A stretch of DNA of 64,000 nt from Peromyscus leucopus (GCF_004664715.2 NC_051073.1:64989436-65053435), one strand, 5' to 3'. Numbered from the stretch's first letter, positions 45,880 to 58,551 are shown. A program made the numbers and translations. The notes: generated by a model not told the origin, from the sequence alone.

Positions 45880-46083
45880 TTTAGTGGTTGTTTTGTTTTC
45901 CTGGGAACTGAACCTTTAGCGTTAGCTATATATTCTAGGCAAGTGTTTTACCACTGAGTTTTAACCTCAGCCCTCTTTTTGTGTTTTTATTTTGAGACAA
46001 GGTCTTCCCAATTTGCCCAGGCTGGTCTTTCAGCTGTATTCCTCTGAATAGCTGAGATTACAGGCTTGTGCCATGACCAGTGG
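45880..46083 (-). repeat. B4/RSINE1-type composite SINE
   Basis: A reversed tRNA-like half ('gaactgaacctttagcgtta', 'ccactgagttttaacctca') joins a reversed B1-like half ('ttttgagacaaggtcttccc', 'gctgagattacaggcttgtg'). Confidence 0.62.
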
Positions 46084-46261
46084 CCTTGGCTCATGTTAGT
46101 AGTTTTGATACATGTCGAATCGCTCTCAAGAAGATTACATCAGCACCCATGTGTGCTAAGAGTCAATATATGTTGGACCTTCTGCGCCATGTACTCATCA
46201 GGGTAAGATAGCCCCAAGCTTTCATCTTGACAATCAGAAAGGTGACAAGGGTGTTGGGTTG
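46084..46261. other. Unassigned, possibly L1-related
   Basis: Nothing secure. It may be part of the following L1 or an older one. Confidence 0.3.
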
Positions 46262-46880
46262 TGTAAATTTTTATATATTAACTAATAACAACCAATGTTG
46301 GTGAAGACGTGGACAAAAAGAAACCCGTGCACACTGCTGTTCAGAAGGGAAACTCGTCAAGCCATTGTGGAGATCAGTACTGAGGTTTCTCCAAAAACTA
46401 AAAATAGATCAGCCCTATGACTTAGCCAACGCACTCCCAAGGAGTCCGGGTGCCAACCCACAGGACTCCACGTCGGCATGTTACAGAGGCGCCTGCACGT
46501 CAGTGTTTATTGCTGTACCATTCACAAGAGCTGGGTTATGAAAACAACCTAGGGGCCAACGGGAGAGGGTTGGGGAAAGAAAACGTAGTTTAGTTTTCAG
46601 CCATCAAGAACAAAGCTAGGTTGTCTACAGGAAAAGGGAGGCAGGTGAGACAGTGAGTGAATTAAGCATCTCAGAAAGACAAGTATTACATGTTTCCTGT
46701 CATTTGTGGTTCCTAGATTTTGTATGAGTACATAAAATCATATATATATATACACACACCATACAGATCAATATCACATATATGTATATCTAATACATGA
46801 AGGTCTAAGTAATGCTGCCTACAGAGACAAATGGGGCCAATGGGGGGACAGGGGAGGGGAGGGAGGGGAGGAAGCACAGA
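46262..46880 (+). repeat. Rodent L1 (Lx-type), end of ORF2 and 3' UTR
   Basis: 'aaccaatgttggtgaagacg', 'gccattgtggagatcagtac', 'ttcacaagagctgggttatg', then a 3' UTR with 'catgtttcctgtcatttgtg' and a TA/CA-rich segment ending in a G-rich tract (46850-46872). Frames are broken. Confidence 0.7.
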
Positions 46881-46887
46881 AGCCTTA

Positions 46888-47225
46888 TTAATTTGCTTCC
46901 TCTCGCTGTGAAAAAACACCATGACCGAGAGCGATCTGGGGAGGAAAGGTTTTATTTGCACTTATGGTTCCTGAAGAGTAAGAGTCCGTGAGAGCAGAAT
47001 GAAGGTGTGGGGGCAGGAGCGGGAAGCCGAGACTTCTTGAACCATAAACACAAAACACAGAGACAGCAAACTGGGAATGGCGTGAGGCTTTGAACTCTCA
47101 AACCCACCTCCAGTGATGTGTTTCCTCCAGCCACGCCTCTCAAGCTTCCCCAAACAGCATTGCCAACTGAGGACCAAGTGTTCAGATCCGGAACTCTGGA
47201 GGGCCTACCTCTCTTTCAGTTCCCA
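46888..47225 (-). repeat. Rodent medium repeat
   Basis: 'aaaaaacaccatgaccgaga', 'ggaaaggttttatttgcac', 'tctcaaacccacctccagtg' and 'aagcttccccaaacagcat' match the copy at 58035-58340. Confidence 0.6.
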
Positions 47226-47287
47226 CAGAGAGGGGTACTTTCAACATACAATGAATACTTGGTTGGAACTTTAAAAATAAATTATTA

Positions 47288-47472
47288 GCCGGTGGTGGTG
47301 GTGCTTGCCTTTAATCCCAGCACTCAGAAGGCAGAGCCAGGCGGATCTTTGTGAGTTCGAGGCCAGCCTGGGCTACCAAGTAAGCTCCAGGAAAGGCGCA
47401 AAGCTACACAGAGATACCTTGTCTCAAAAAACAAAAAAACAAAAAACAAAAAAAAGAAAAGAAAAGAAAAAA
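47288..47472 (+). repeat. B1 SINE, cricetid-type variant, low divergence
   Basis: 'ggtggtggtggtgcttgcct', 'gatctttgtgagttcgaggc', 'gaaaggcgcaaagctacaca' and a long A-rich tail. Flanks 'attatta' on both sides (47281-47287 and 47473-47479). Confidence 0.96.
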
Positions 47473-47479
47473 ATTATTA

Positions 47480-48699
47480 AAAGATCAATTTGCATTTCTT
47501 TAGTTAGGAGCAAGGCTGACCATCTTATATATTTATTGTTGGGTTCTTTCGTTTTGTTTTTTTTTTTTTTTCTTTCCCTTCTTCTGAGGATCAAACCCAG
47601 AGCTTTATACACAGCGCCAAGAACCTGGCCAATGGAGCTACAGCTTTGGCACCTGGTTTCACTTTCCTCTGGATTTTTGTCCATGTCCTTTGCCCTTATC
47701 ATCTTTGTGCAACTGTATGTTGTCGTTTTAGTCATGAGAACTCCTGATCTATGGTCTTCATAGACAAATACTCCCTGATTTATGGGGCCACCCCCCAATC
47801 AGCCCATGCTAAGTTGAAAACGTCACACATGGAAGATGTCCTTAGCATACCAACGTTCACAGCTAGACAACATGGGGCACCTTCCCATATCTGCTGTTTC
47901 CCCCGGGAATGCTTGCCTGCCTCGGAGCGTCAGCTCGCTCTTGCCACCCAGCATCACAGGGACAGAGAGTTTTGATTTATTTATCCACCAAGTATGCTAT
48001 GTCCTGAATGGCTTGGGTCCCAGAACTCTGGCTAAGGGTGGCGAGGGAATGAGGAAGGACAGACACACAGACATGTGTACAGTGAAGGATCAGGTGGGCT
48101 GCTCTATGCCTACCACCACCATGACTGGCACATCACAGGGGGAGGGGCTGGCTAGTCTCGGAGGAAGTCTTTGCAGGCAAGTAGTCTCTGGCTAGAAAGT
48201 GTGCAAGAGGAAGCCATAGCTGCTCATCTCTGCACACACTGATCAATCATCTCTAAACACTCAGACTGGGACTCCCACAGAAAGCTTTGCCCATTCCTCT
48301 TGAATGTGTACCAGCTTTGCCAATTGCCTGTGGGCCAATTGGTCTTGGAGTCCTTAACAGGTGGTGCCCACGTCAAAATACATATTCACTCAGGACTTCA
48401 CTTGCTCGGGGCTTTCTTCTCTAGCCATACAAGTGTCCACTGAGTTTCTTTGTGCCAATAACTTCTAGGGGCTCCTTGTCCCTGAGTCTGTGCTCAGATC
48501 TCTAAACAAGTCCATCTGCTCTTGGTGTGAATTGGAGTGATCTAAGGCCTGTGTTAGAGAACTTCAAATTGTCATCCCTGTCATGAGTGTATTTTCCATT
48601 CGTGTATTTCCATGTTAAACTTTTCATGGTGATGGCACAGTGTCCTGTATGGCCCATTTAAGGGGAAAGGAGTTTACTTTGGTAAATGGCTTCAGGTGT
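47480..48699. other. Unique sequence
   Basis: Nothing recognised apart from a T-run at 47557-47571. The open frame at 47305-47763 begins in the B1 and is not a gene. Confidence 0.5.
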
Positions 48700-49700
48700 T
48701 TCAGTCCTTGGCTCTGCTGGTGTGAGTGCAAGGCAGAGGCTCCTGGTGCATAGGAAGCAGAAAGCACGGAGGAGGAGGAGGGTGGCTTGCTCAGCCTGCT
48801 TTCTTATACAACCCAGTGTTGTGGAATATTAGTTTAAGATGTGTTATATTTGTTTGTGCTGTGGAATATTCGCTTAATGATGCAGAGATGCATTGCATTC
48901 TTTTATGTCACATTTGTTTAACTCTGTGAAGCTGCATTACTTTGCCTGTCTAAAACACCTGATTGGTCTAATAAAGAGCTGAACAGACTATAGTGAGGTA
49001 GGAAAAAGGATAGGTGGGGCTGGCAGGCAGAGAGAATAAATAGGAAGAGAAATCTAGGCTCGAAAGAAGAGGAGGAGGATGTCAGGGGCCAGCCACCCAG
49101 TCACGCAGCCAGCCATGGAGTAAGAAGGAAAGAAAGGTATATAGAATAGAGAAAGATGAAAGCCCAGAGGCAAAAAGGTAGATGGGATAATTTAAGATAA
49201 GAAAAGCTGGCTAGAAACAAGCCAAGCTAAGGCCGGGCATTCATAAGTAAGAATAAGTCTCTGTGTATTTATTTGGGTGGCAGGCCCCCAAAGAGTCAAA
49301 AACAACAACAACAACAACAACAACAAAAAACAACTACAACCCAGGACCATCTACACAGGATGGTACCATCCATAGTGAGCAAGTAACCACACATCAATCA
49401 CTAATCAAGAAAACACCCCAAAGACTTGCCTACAGGCCAAGCCTATGGAGGCATTTTCTCAGTGAAGGTTCCCAGATGACCTTAGCTTATGACAGAAAAA
49501 AAGAAAAAAAAAAAAAAACTAACCAGCACAGAAGGAAAAGACTGGGTTCAGCTGTAATCTTCAAAGGCACACCCCCATGACCCACTCCTCCAGTGAGACC
49601 ACACCTCGTCAAGTTCCCATCACATCCCATAATACTGTCAGCAACAGGAAATTAAGCACGCTGCACATGAACCTTGGGGACATCGTAGTCACACTATAAC
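48700..49700 (-). repeat. Medium rodent repeat split by an LTR
   Basis: Left part (to 48816) has 'gcaaggcagaggctcctgg' and 'ctttcttatacaacccag'. The right part (from 49339) continues 'acccaggaccatctacac', 'cttgcctacaggccaagcc' and 'aactaaccagcacag', with a further worn stretch to about 49700. Same family as 11471-11858. Confidence 0.72.
48817..49338 (+). mobile_element. Solo LTR, family B (ERVK-type), 522 bp
   Basis: Begins TGTTGTGGAATATT and ends CAACTACA, with an exact 6-bp duplication acccag at 48811-48816 and 49339-49344. Collinear with 9079-9551, but longer through a duplicated 'gtggaatatt' segment near the 5' end and a (CAA)n run at about 49302-49326 near the 3' end. No internal sequence. 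Confidence 0.93.
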
Positions 49701-50631
49701 CATGCTGCAGTTAAACATAGGCATTGCCGGAGCAGTCTCCAATTTTTTTCCCCTGCCCCTTTAAAGAAAATCCTTCTTATTTCCAGTTGACGTACTGTAA
49801 CTCGTCCTTAGTTCTGGAGTATGTGCAACGTTGCAATCTGTACACACAATGGGTAGTGATTAGCTAGGAGCAACTGGAGAGTCTATCGCCGCAGGCATTT
49901 ATCAGTTTTTGGCACTGAGAATCTTCAAAATCCTCTCTGCTGGCACTCTGTCTGGAATGTGTCCCTCTGCTGGGACGGCAGAGGCCTCTTCACTCAGCTG
50001 CTGAATGGCAGAGCAAAGAATGGATGAGACGCACTTCTTAAATGAGGACACACGCAATCAGTGAACCCTATTGGTTCTGGTGTCAGCCCATTGGTGAAGG
50101 CCAGTCGTCTTCTCACTCAGATACAAACAAGGGAGGCTGGGGAACACAGTCCCTGGCAAAGAGCCCGCACTGCAGAACAGTATCACACCCCAGACCTGGA
50201 GCTTCAGTCTGGGTCACACTAGCGGTCTTGGACACCAACCTGGAGAGACTGGGAAGACTTGAAGCCCATCCTTTGATTCCAACAATGACTATGTCTCTTT
50301 TTTTGTTTGCTTATTTCTTTTCAGGGATTAGGCATTGAAAAGACGATACAAAATACTTCACGGCCATTCCAAGCTCTCATCTGTAGGTGGTCTTGGCTGG
50401 AGATTCAGAATGTGACCTGAGGGATGTTTAAGGAATTTGAAGATATTTGAGGGAGCTTTTCCCAGGATTGAGAAGCCAAGCTGGTTATTCCTATGCTTTT
50501 GGCCATGCCGAGTGAAAAACTCTCTTATCTAATGACTTTTGTAGCATCTCTCTGACATACTTACTTAGCCATCTCTCACATTCTTTCTTTATGAAAAGTT
50601 TTGTACACGTTTGGGCTTAATCAGAAACGGG
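49701..50631. other. Unique sequence
   Basis: Nothing recognised. Confidence 0.5.
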
Positions 50632-50637
50632 CTTTGC

Positions 50638-50764
50638 TGTAGGCAGAGTTTTTCTGTGTCTTGGCAGCCGTTCCCAAATAACCAGCACAGAGACTTAATA
50701 TTAATTATAAATGCTTGGCCGATAGCTCAGGCTTATTACTACCTAGCTCAAGGAATATTCCACA
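50638..50764 (-). mobile_element. LTR, family C, internally deleted (127 bp)
   Basis: Plus-strand start TGTAGGCAGAGTT through 'aataaccagcacagagactt' and 'tagctcaggcttattacta' matches the copy at 39447-39781. It then jumps to the terminal 'ggaatattccaca'. Flanks ctttgc (50632-50637) and ttttgc (50765-50770) are a one-mismatch duplication, so the deletion is internal to a once complete LTR. Confidence 0.75.
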
Positions 50765-50770
50765 TTTTGC

Positions 50771-52940
50771 AATAGGTTAAATGAAGTTTTCTAGAAGTTA
50801 AAAATGTGTCTTCTCCCTTAGCTTTACCATTGGGGCAATCTCCAGATGACACTCTTTTTGGAGAAAAAAAAAGTCACAGCACTCTGGCCTTAGCCACCAG
50901 TAGCCTGCTCAGGAATTAGGTGGCCTCCAGAGGCATCTTGGCAAATGTGCTCCCCTTTATGGAGCTAAATCAGCTTCCCTTCTGTTCCATCTTCATCCTG
51001 TACTCAGGGTTACGTAGAACCCATCATCTCTCCTAGAGAGCTGATCAATATTTATTCTGTGCTTCTCGCACACATTTATTCGTGTTAAACATTGTACCGT
51101 GCTAAGAGGAACCCAAGATGGGATGAGTCTGGCACCTAGCCTCAGGAAGTCCCAAATCCGAGTTATGCAGTGACTTTCTCAGAATGGACCTCAGCTGGGA
51201 ACTTGAGCCTGGTACCAGAAAAACGTGCTTGCTTCCTGGGGGAACTGGCCTTTGATTACTTTGTCTTTCTCTGAGTCAATGCTTACCGTAGTTCTAGTCT
51301 GCTTCTGCATCCGCTTGAGTTCTTTCTACCGCCTTCCCAGCCACAGGCACCCAGAGTGTGCTAGAGATATGCCAAGGTCAGGAATTTCACCGCTGCCCCA
51401 GGTGCCCTGGTAAAAAGGCTTCCTGTGGAGATCCTTTTCTGCTCTGCTCCTCCCTGGATTCTCTCCGGCTGCACAAGGTGGACCTGCTGTGGGTTTTCTC
51501 TGCAGAGATTGATTTTTCCCTTTCATTGTGTCCACCATAAAAGTCCCTGGATTCACCCCACTCGGAACTCCGCCCAAGGTCATGTGCTCTCCACACACGC
51601 CTTTTTCCAGGACTCAGCCTCTCAGCTCACTGACCATGTACCACGGGATAGCAAAGCATATTAAAACCCAGCCTGACTAGATCCCATTAATCAACTATGC
51701 GTGGGAGGGACTGGAAGGGATTCCTGGCAGGGACCTGGTCTCACTGTTAATGACTTTCAGGAAAGAACTGAATACATTTTGGAATAGCTAGAGATGGGAC
51801 TGAAAATGTGTTAAATGTGGTTTCCCAGAAGTCTTAAATGTGACTCTTCCTCTTGCTTTGGCATTTTTGAGCATCTTCCAAATGACGTTGCTGGGGGGGG
51901 GGGGGACACGACGACAAAAACAAAAACAAAACTCCATGAAATGCGTTTTAAAGTTGTAGCTGGCAGTAACGATATGGCCTCCGCTTCATTGATTAGAATT
52001 TGCACCAGAAGACTGCTGTGAGCAGCAGCCTGCGAAAACTTCTGCTTTGCCTTTGGTTTCTCTTTGTGTCCCATTTCGAGTAATTCCCCCTCACACCCTT
52101 CTGTCTTGGGGCCTTCAAGCCTGGTTTTAAAAAAGGGACAGACCTGTGAGAGCTCCACGGAGCCAGCAACATCCTGGAAAACAGGGCTGTGAGGCTAAGC
52201 TCCCCTCCCCCCTCTCCCCACCTCTTTCCAGGAAGGAGCAGCCTGGCCAGGACAATGACGTTGGCTTGCAGTCAGTCGTGGTCCAACTTTCCCCGCTCTT
52301 TTCCTCTCTCCTTCTGTCCCGTGACCCCGAGCTGGGGAGAAACTGCCCCGTCGCCCCTGTCTCCGAAACGCTGCCCTCATCCACCATGCATTTACCCCCG
52401 TGCCCCAGGACTCCACGCAGAGCGGAGCTGAGTCAAGCTTCCTCCCCAGCCCCGAAAAGAATGTCAGCCAGGAAGCTAAGCTATCCAGAGAATGCAAAAC
52501 ACAATATTTTAATGGGATCATTTTTCACCCCCATCGAAAGTAGAATCGGTGGTCCGGCTAGCTGTGAGTTAGTTACTAATCTTCACCACCGGAGCGATTT
52601 CCTGCCGGTGACACACTAAATCCTTCGTGCTTTTCCACCACAGAGAGAAGCTGTGGGCTCCTGTCTGCAGGAGCTGTGCATCAGCAGGGCTGCTCCAGGG
52701 GAGGCTGTGCTGTTGTTAACAGAAGGGCCCTTCTGGAGCTGTTTTTCCTGCAATGATGCCAGCGAGCCGTGCTATGGTCCAAAATTGCTCAAGGTATTGG
52801 TGTTTATTTTTAAGACTTGGAGCCTGGTCTTAAAATGAAAGTGTAATGTTGGACAAGGCACAGGGCAGCTCTGGAGCGCTTTTGCTGGCTCCAACACACA
52901 TGGATAAAGTTGCCTGGAACATTTACACCCGCCCCCATTA
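50771..52940. other. About 2.2 kb unique sequence, no gene recognised
   Basis: No SINE or LINE insertions. A G-run lies at 51894-51904. Overlapping frames at 52127-52619 on both strands show no domain. An exon-like segment at 52644-52789 is discussed in the findings. Confidence 0.5.
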
Positions 52941-53143
52941 ACTTTTTAAAAAAAATTCATGTATATATTTTGTCTGCATGCTTGTCTGTGTACCTGACGC
53001 CCCTGGATGCCAGAAGAGGGCATCGGATCCTCTGGAACTGGGGTTATAAATGGTTGTCACCCACCATGTGGTGCTTGGGATCAAACTGGATCCTCTGGAA
53101 AAGCAGCCAGGACTCTCAACTGCTGAGCCATCTCGGCAGCCCC
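52941..53143 (-). repeat. B2 SINE
   Basis: A/T tail, 'tgtgtacctgacgcccctgg', 'ccagaagagggcatcggatc' and 'gctgagccatctcggcagcc'. Confidence 0.93.
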
Positions 53144-54904
53144 AATTTTACCTTTAATTACTATTCTTCCCATGGTCAATGCCAAACCCAATCAGAGCAA
53201 TGGAGATACAGTATTCACTGTGAAACAGCATTTGAACCCTGATCCTTGAACTGAGAGTAAGTAAAATCCGACAGTTTTGCATTATCTGGGAGGGATTGCT
53301 GAATACATTTTCTTCTTTGTTGAAACAACTATGCAATATTTATGTCATCATAAAGATGCCCAAATTAAACAACTAAAACAATGAAGTTGAGGGTGCAATT
53401 CATATCCCTGGGCCCCAAACACCTCACTAGTAGAAATCGGAAGGAAAGCAAGATGAAACAAATACAAAATTCTTTGTTAGCAGTCCTGGCTTTCCCAAAA
53501 TGAAATGGGTCTATCCTTGTGTACCTTAAAATCTGAGCTTTCACCTAAAACAGCTGTCCTGGCATGGAGATCTTATACAAAATCTAACCAAGTCAGGGAA
53601 ATGTCTGATCCCGCTTTTGGATTGCTTTAGGAAAAAGAGAGGCCTTAGTGGAGGCCAGACTTTCTTCTTAACATGGAAATGCGTCTTTAGTGCAGTATTT
53701 GACACTACTGCCATCCGTTGAGGGGGAGAGACAGAAAGGACGAGCTGGTTGATCTTGGAATTCACCTTCTGGCCTCCTCCATTTTGCTGCCTGCCCACCT
53801 AGGAGGAAGGCAGGGCATGGTGAGCAGGGTTGGAGGGCAGGATGGGAGGGAAGAGGTTGAACACCCGCCCTTAAGCTGAGCCAGTATGGGTGTGTGACTT
53901 CCAGATGCCCGGCAGGGTGCTAGTGGGTGTTTGACCTTAAGATTGCCTTTGACCCCTGCCACACAGATGTTGCTTTGCCAGTTTGGAAGAGGACCAGGAG
54001 CACATCTGTTTGCAATGTCCCACCACCCCCACAGCCAAGTTCACAGGAAGTCTTGTTTCTCTCAGGACTTCCCACCACATTTGTCTAAGAATTCTCCAGT
54101 TTTCCTAGCCTGAAGGAGCGTGGTGTAGACAAGGAGAAAGGGAGGGAACCCACCAGGGACCCCTTCGAAGACCCTGATGTCTCCCACACTAAGCAGTGGG
54201 AGCTAGGATATGCTGGGGGCAGCTCAAGGATCCTTTGATTTTTTTCAAGGCCACAGCTTCTCCTGACCAGCTAGGGAGCCTAGCGGGTGGAGGTGGGGGC
54301 ATCTACTTGGAGTTCCTTCCTGCCAGCTGGCCTCAGACCCAATCATCTCAGCCCGGTGCAAACCTTCAAAGGAGGGAGTCAGGGTCGCTCTCCAGCTCCT
54401 TGACCTCTCTGAGTTTGCCAGCTCCTTCCCAGAGGTAGGCCCTAGTGGGCTGGGGGAAGGAGGTGCCTGTGTTTGTTTAGGAAAATCTCCAAGTCTGTGA
54501 ACAAAACTCCAGGTTTAACTCCTATCGACTCCTAAGGAGAGTTCCACATCACACTGAGAAGGTCTCATAAGACGCAGGAGAGCTGTGATGGTCACTGGCC
54601 CCAGAGAGTTTGAGACCCCGGGCACATTTTCTAAGATGCAACATTTTTTTTCCCCAAACAATTTGGCCTCAGCCTTAGCTGTCTATCCCAAGTGACACCC
54701 GGAAGCAGCTGCATTACCTTCGGCATCCGCTTGCTGAGGCATGCGTGGTGGACTTCAGGCTGTGTGGTACCGGCCTACTACTTTCTCTTGTCAACATTTG
54801 GTTGTAGAACTTTCTGCTCCACAGAGAAGCTTCATGAAGCACAGGATGTGCACTTACGTACACTATATACTTCACTCAGTATGTGGAGCATAGTGACTGA
54901 GGAG
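53144..54904. other. About 1.8 kb unique sequence, no gene recognised
   Basis: No interspersed repeat recognised. Short overlapping frames only. Confidence 0.5.
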
Positions 54905-55261
54905 TGAAGACCTTGGGCTGAGGAAGTGGCTCAGGGCAAGCATAGGGTCTGAGTGTGATCACAGTCCACATTAGAAAGAAGAAAGACAGACACACGCACA
55001 CAGAGATACACACTCATACACACTCACACACACATACAAGCACACACATACATGCACACACAGAACAGAGAGAGAGAGAAAGTGAGAGCCATGGTAGTGC
55101 ATGCTCTCAATCCCAGCCCTGGGGAAGCAGAGACAAATCCCTGGGACTTGCTGAGCAGCCAAGCTATTGAGGTCCAGCGTAGTGAGAGGTTTAGGTCTCA
55201 AAAGAAAAAAAAAAAAAGGATACACAATTGAAGAAGAGTGGCATCTGAGGTTGATCTCTGA
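54905..55261 (+). repeat. B4-type SINE with internal CA-rich insertion
   Basis: A tRNA-like head ('gggctgaggaagtggctcag') is separated by CA/GA-rich sequence (54985-55080) from a B1-like half ('gccatggtagtgcatgctct', 'cccagccctggggaagcag') ending in an A-run. Confidence 0.55.
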
Positions 55262-55563
55262 CCTACACATATACACAGGCATGCACACACCTACACACAC
55301 ACATATACACAACCATGCACACACCTACACACACACACATATACACAGCCATGCACACACCCCACACACACATATTCACAACCATACACACACCTACACA
55401 CACACATATACACAACCATGCACACACCTACACACACATATACACAACCATGCACACAACTACACACACATATACACAGCCATGCACACACCTACACACA
55501 CACACACATATATATACAGCCACGCACACATGCACACATATATACAACTATGCACACGCGCAC
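55262..55563. repeat. CA-rich minisatellite of about 40 bp
   Basis: Seven or so units of 'atacacaaccatgcacacac' plus 'ctacacacacac', varying in length, follow the tail of the B4 SINE. Open frames rich in His/Thr/Tyr across it are artefacts. Confidence 0.92.
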
Positions 55564-56729
55564 AAGGAATTAAGTACAACAAACACCCACCTGCTTTTCA
55601 GCTAAATTTAAAGATTTTGCTTCATTTGTACTCTATCAAAAAGTAGACACACCCAGTACTACATCTGCTTATATATTCAAATGTGCATACACAAATGCAC
55701 ACGCATCTTCTAGCTTTTTTTTAATCACGTGAGAATAGGCTGTAGTCATGATGAGCCCTCACTTTTAGGTACCACAAACTAACTGCAAACGGGAATCCAA
55801 TGTAATAGGGTTGTTAATATTGATGTCAATACTAATGTCACTTTGAGGACATTTAACCTTGATATAAAAATGTTACCAGACACAGAGCACATATCAAGCT
55901 TTCTGAAGTCCATTATATATATGTATGTATATATACATATACATATACATATATGTATATATTTTAAGCACCTAGGATCTGATCAATCACATGTTATATT
56001 TAACTGCCATTCATTTTTAATCTTTTTAAATTTATAATAATCCTCTGAAGGTTGTATTTTTGTTTTTGCTTTAAAAAAAGAAAAACACAACATTGACATT
56101 TTTCAGGAATCCAGGCAAGTTGTTTTGAATTCCAGTGCTTCTGCTGGCTTCCTTGTGCTCTGCTTCAGAGTAAACATTTTTGGCAGGCGTAGGGCATAGA
56201 GGATATTGTTTGCTTCCCATTGTATTTCATAGAGGGGACCTGTCTGTTTGTCTCATTAGGTTAAGGTTTGCTATCGGCTCTGACAGGGATTGGGGAAGAA
56301 GCCATTGTGAAAACTCATTCTCCAGAACAAAGACCTGTTGTCTGAGGAAAAGGACTTCCCCACAGTCTTGCTCCACCAGGGAAAAATGTGTCTCCTACTC
56401 AATCCCCTTGTCACCTATGGTGGACGCAGTGGGAAGAAAGGTAAATGCCTTTGAGAGTCACAGACCAGGGACAAAAACCTAAAAATCACATGACCGACAT
56501 TTTTTCCACCACACCAAATCACAGTGCGTCATAACCAGGAGAGTTAAAAACACAAATCCTTTATGAAGAAGAGATGAGAATCAGGACATTAGAGGAATCC
56601 GAAGCCTCTGGCCTCTACAGAACACATTAAACACAGTCCAGCTTCCAGCCATTTTGGCATTGACCCCCTGCCTGAAGGCCTGTTACCTTGGTTCCTGTAT
56701 ATGTTACTTACAGCCACTCAATAGTTCTG
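55564..56729. other. AT-rich unique sequence
   Basis: 55911-55960 is a TATA/TATG-rich run. The plus frame at 56180-56482 (100 codons) has no domain. Nothing else recognised. Confidence 0.5.
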
Positions 56730-57498
56730 AGGTCAGCTTCAAGACAGGAAAAACATAAAGGCTAAAAACATAAACATCAGAACCAGACCCAAGTACCACA
56801 CAGCCCCAGGAACTGTTAGGGAATTGAAAAGAACTATGACTACTTTGTTAAGGGTCCTAACAGCAAAAGGAGACAACCCCCAAGACCAGATCATCTGAGC
56901 TGAGGGACGGAATCACTAAGACACAAAAAGCAGAAACATTAGCAATTAAAGGCACTAATCATGAGTGGAGCATGCCTTTGATGGGCTCATCAAATACTAG
57001 ATATGACTGAAGAAAGAATTAATGAGCTTGAAGATAGGCCAATTCAACTTATTGGAGAAGAATACAAAGAGAAAAACATAAAACAGACAATCTAAGACCT
57101 TTGGGATAATTATAGAAGATATAATATATGCATAATTAGAATGCCAGGAGAAGAATACAGACCAGAGTTGAAAATCATATCTGCAGTAAAAATGGTCGAG
57201 AACTTTCCCAGATGAAGGCCAGACCCTGAACCGCACATCCAAAGAGTACAGAGTCTGCCAAACAGGGCAATCAGTAAAATCCACACTTACTTCATTCCCA
57301 AGAAAAACCCAAGACCAAGAGTCAACTTTGAAGAAATGAGGGCTACCTATAGAAGCAAAAAGATAATCATTTTCAGTGGACTTCTCAGAAATTGTTCAAG
57401 AAAAAGAGAATTGGCTGAGTTATGTGATGTGTTGAAAGAAAAAAAATCTCACTAGCTTAGAATTCTTGCTGGTAAAATTATCCTTTACAAATGGGGGT

Positions 57499-57729
57499 GG
57501 GGCTGGTGGGATAGCCCAGTGGTTAGGAGTGCTTGTTGCTTTTGCAGAGGACCTAGATTTGACTCCCAGCACCCACAATGTTGCTCACAAGCAACCGTAA
57601 CTCCAGTTTCATGGGATCTTCTGCCTTCTTCTGTCTTCTGTGGGCACCAGGCACACACATCATGCACATACATACATAATGGTAAAACACTCATATGCAT
57701 AAAATAAAATAAGCAAATATAAAAAAAAA
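57499..57729 (+). repeat. B2 SINE inside the L1M
   Basis: 'gggctggtgggatagcccag', 'gactcccagcacccacaatg' and an AT-rich tail ending in an A-run. Confidence 0.9.
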
Positions 57730-58034
57730 TGCTTAAAGGGAAGGAGAAATACAATTTCTTTCGTAAATAAAGACTGAGGTGAGTTTATCACCAGTGAAAA
57801 ATGTCAACTAGGAGTTCTTCAGGGGAAATAAAAACAATATAGGTCAGAAACTCCCATCTGCATAGAAGGAAGGACATTAGAGAAGGCAAAGCAGAATCCT
57901 CAGCGTTTCTTATTCTTAGTTGGTGTAAAGGACAACCATTTATTTAAGGTGGAAATGATAACCGTGCATCGGGTGATTTTAGCACATGAAAAGCCACAGC
58001 CAAGGCATTGGGAAGAGAAGAACAGGTGTAGTCA

Positions 58035-58340
58035 TTACTTTCCTATGGTCATGATAAGACACCGTGACCAAGGCAGCTTATAGAAGAAAGAGTCTGTCTG
58101 TGCTTACGGTTCCAGAGGAATGAGAGCCTGAGATGGCAGAGCAGAGGCGACTCACACCTTCAACTTTAATCAGGAAGTGGAGAGAGCGCACTAGAAATGA
58201 CAGTCTTTAAACTCTCGAAGCCCGCCTCCCGTGACACACCTCCTTCAACTGAGGCCACGCCTCCTAAGCCTCCCCAAACAGTGCCACCAACTGAGGACTA
58301 AATGTTCAAATTCCAGAGATAATGAAGACATTGCTAATGT
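58035..58340 (-). repeat. Rodent medium repeat inside the L1M
   Basis: 'gataagacaccgtgaccaag', 'ttaaactctcgaagcccgcc' and 'aagcctccccaaacagtgcc' match 46888-47225. Confidence 0.62.
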
Positions 58341-58551
58341 AAACCACCACAGTAGGGGATTCTTAGTTCGAGATGTACACTGACAACTTGAGGCAACAAC
58401 TGAACTTTTAACAAAGATAGTTGATATCCTAAGAAAGGAGATAAAATGAAATAACAAAACGCTCACTATAACCAGAAATTTATAAAAACGGGGAAGTGTG
58501 CAGAGGACCCATGCAACCAGTGGGAAATCTTTGCAAACACATAGCTATTAG

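Noticed and set aside
47305..47763. 152-codon plus-strand frame
   Set aside because: Its N-terminal third is B1 SINE sequence and the rest crosses homopolymer runs. No domain.
55167..55646. 159-codon His/Thr-rich frame
   Set aside because: It is a translation of the CA-rich minisatellite in a B4 tail.
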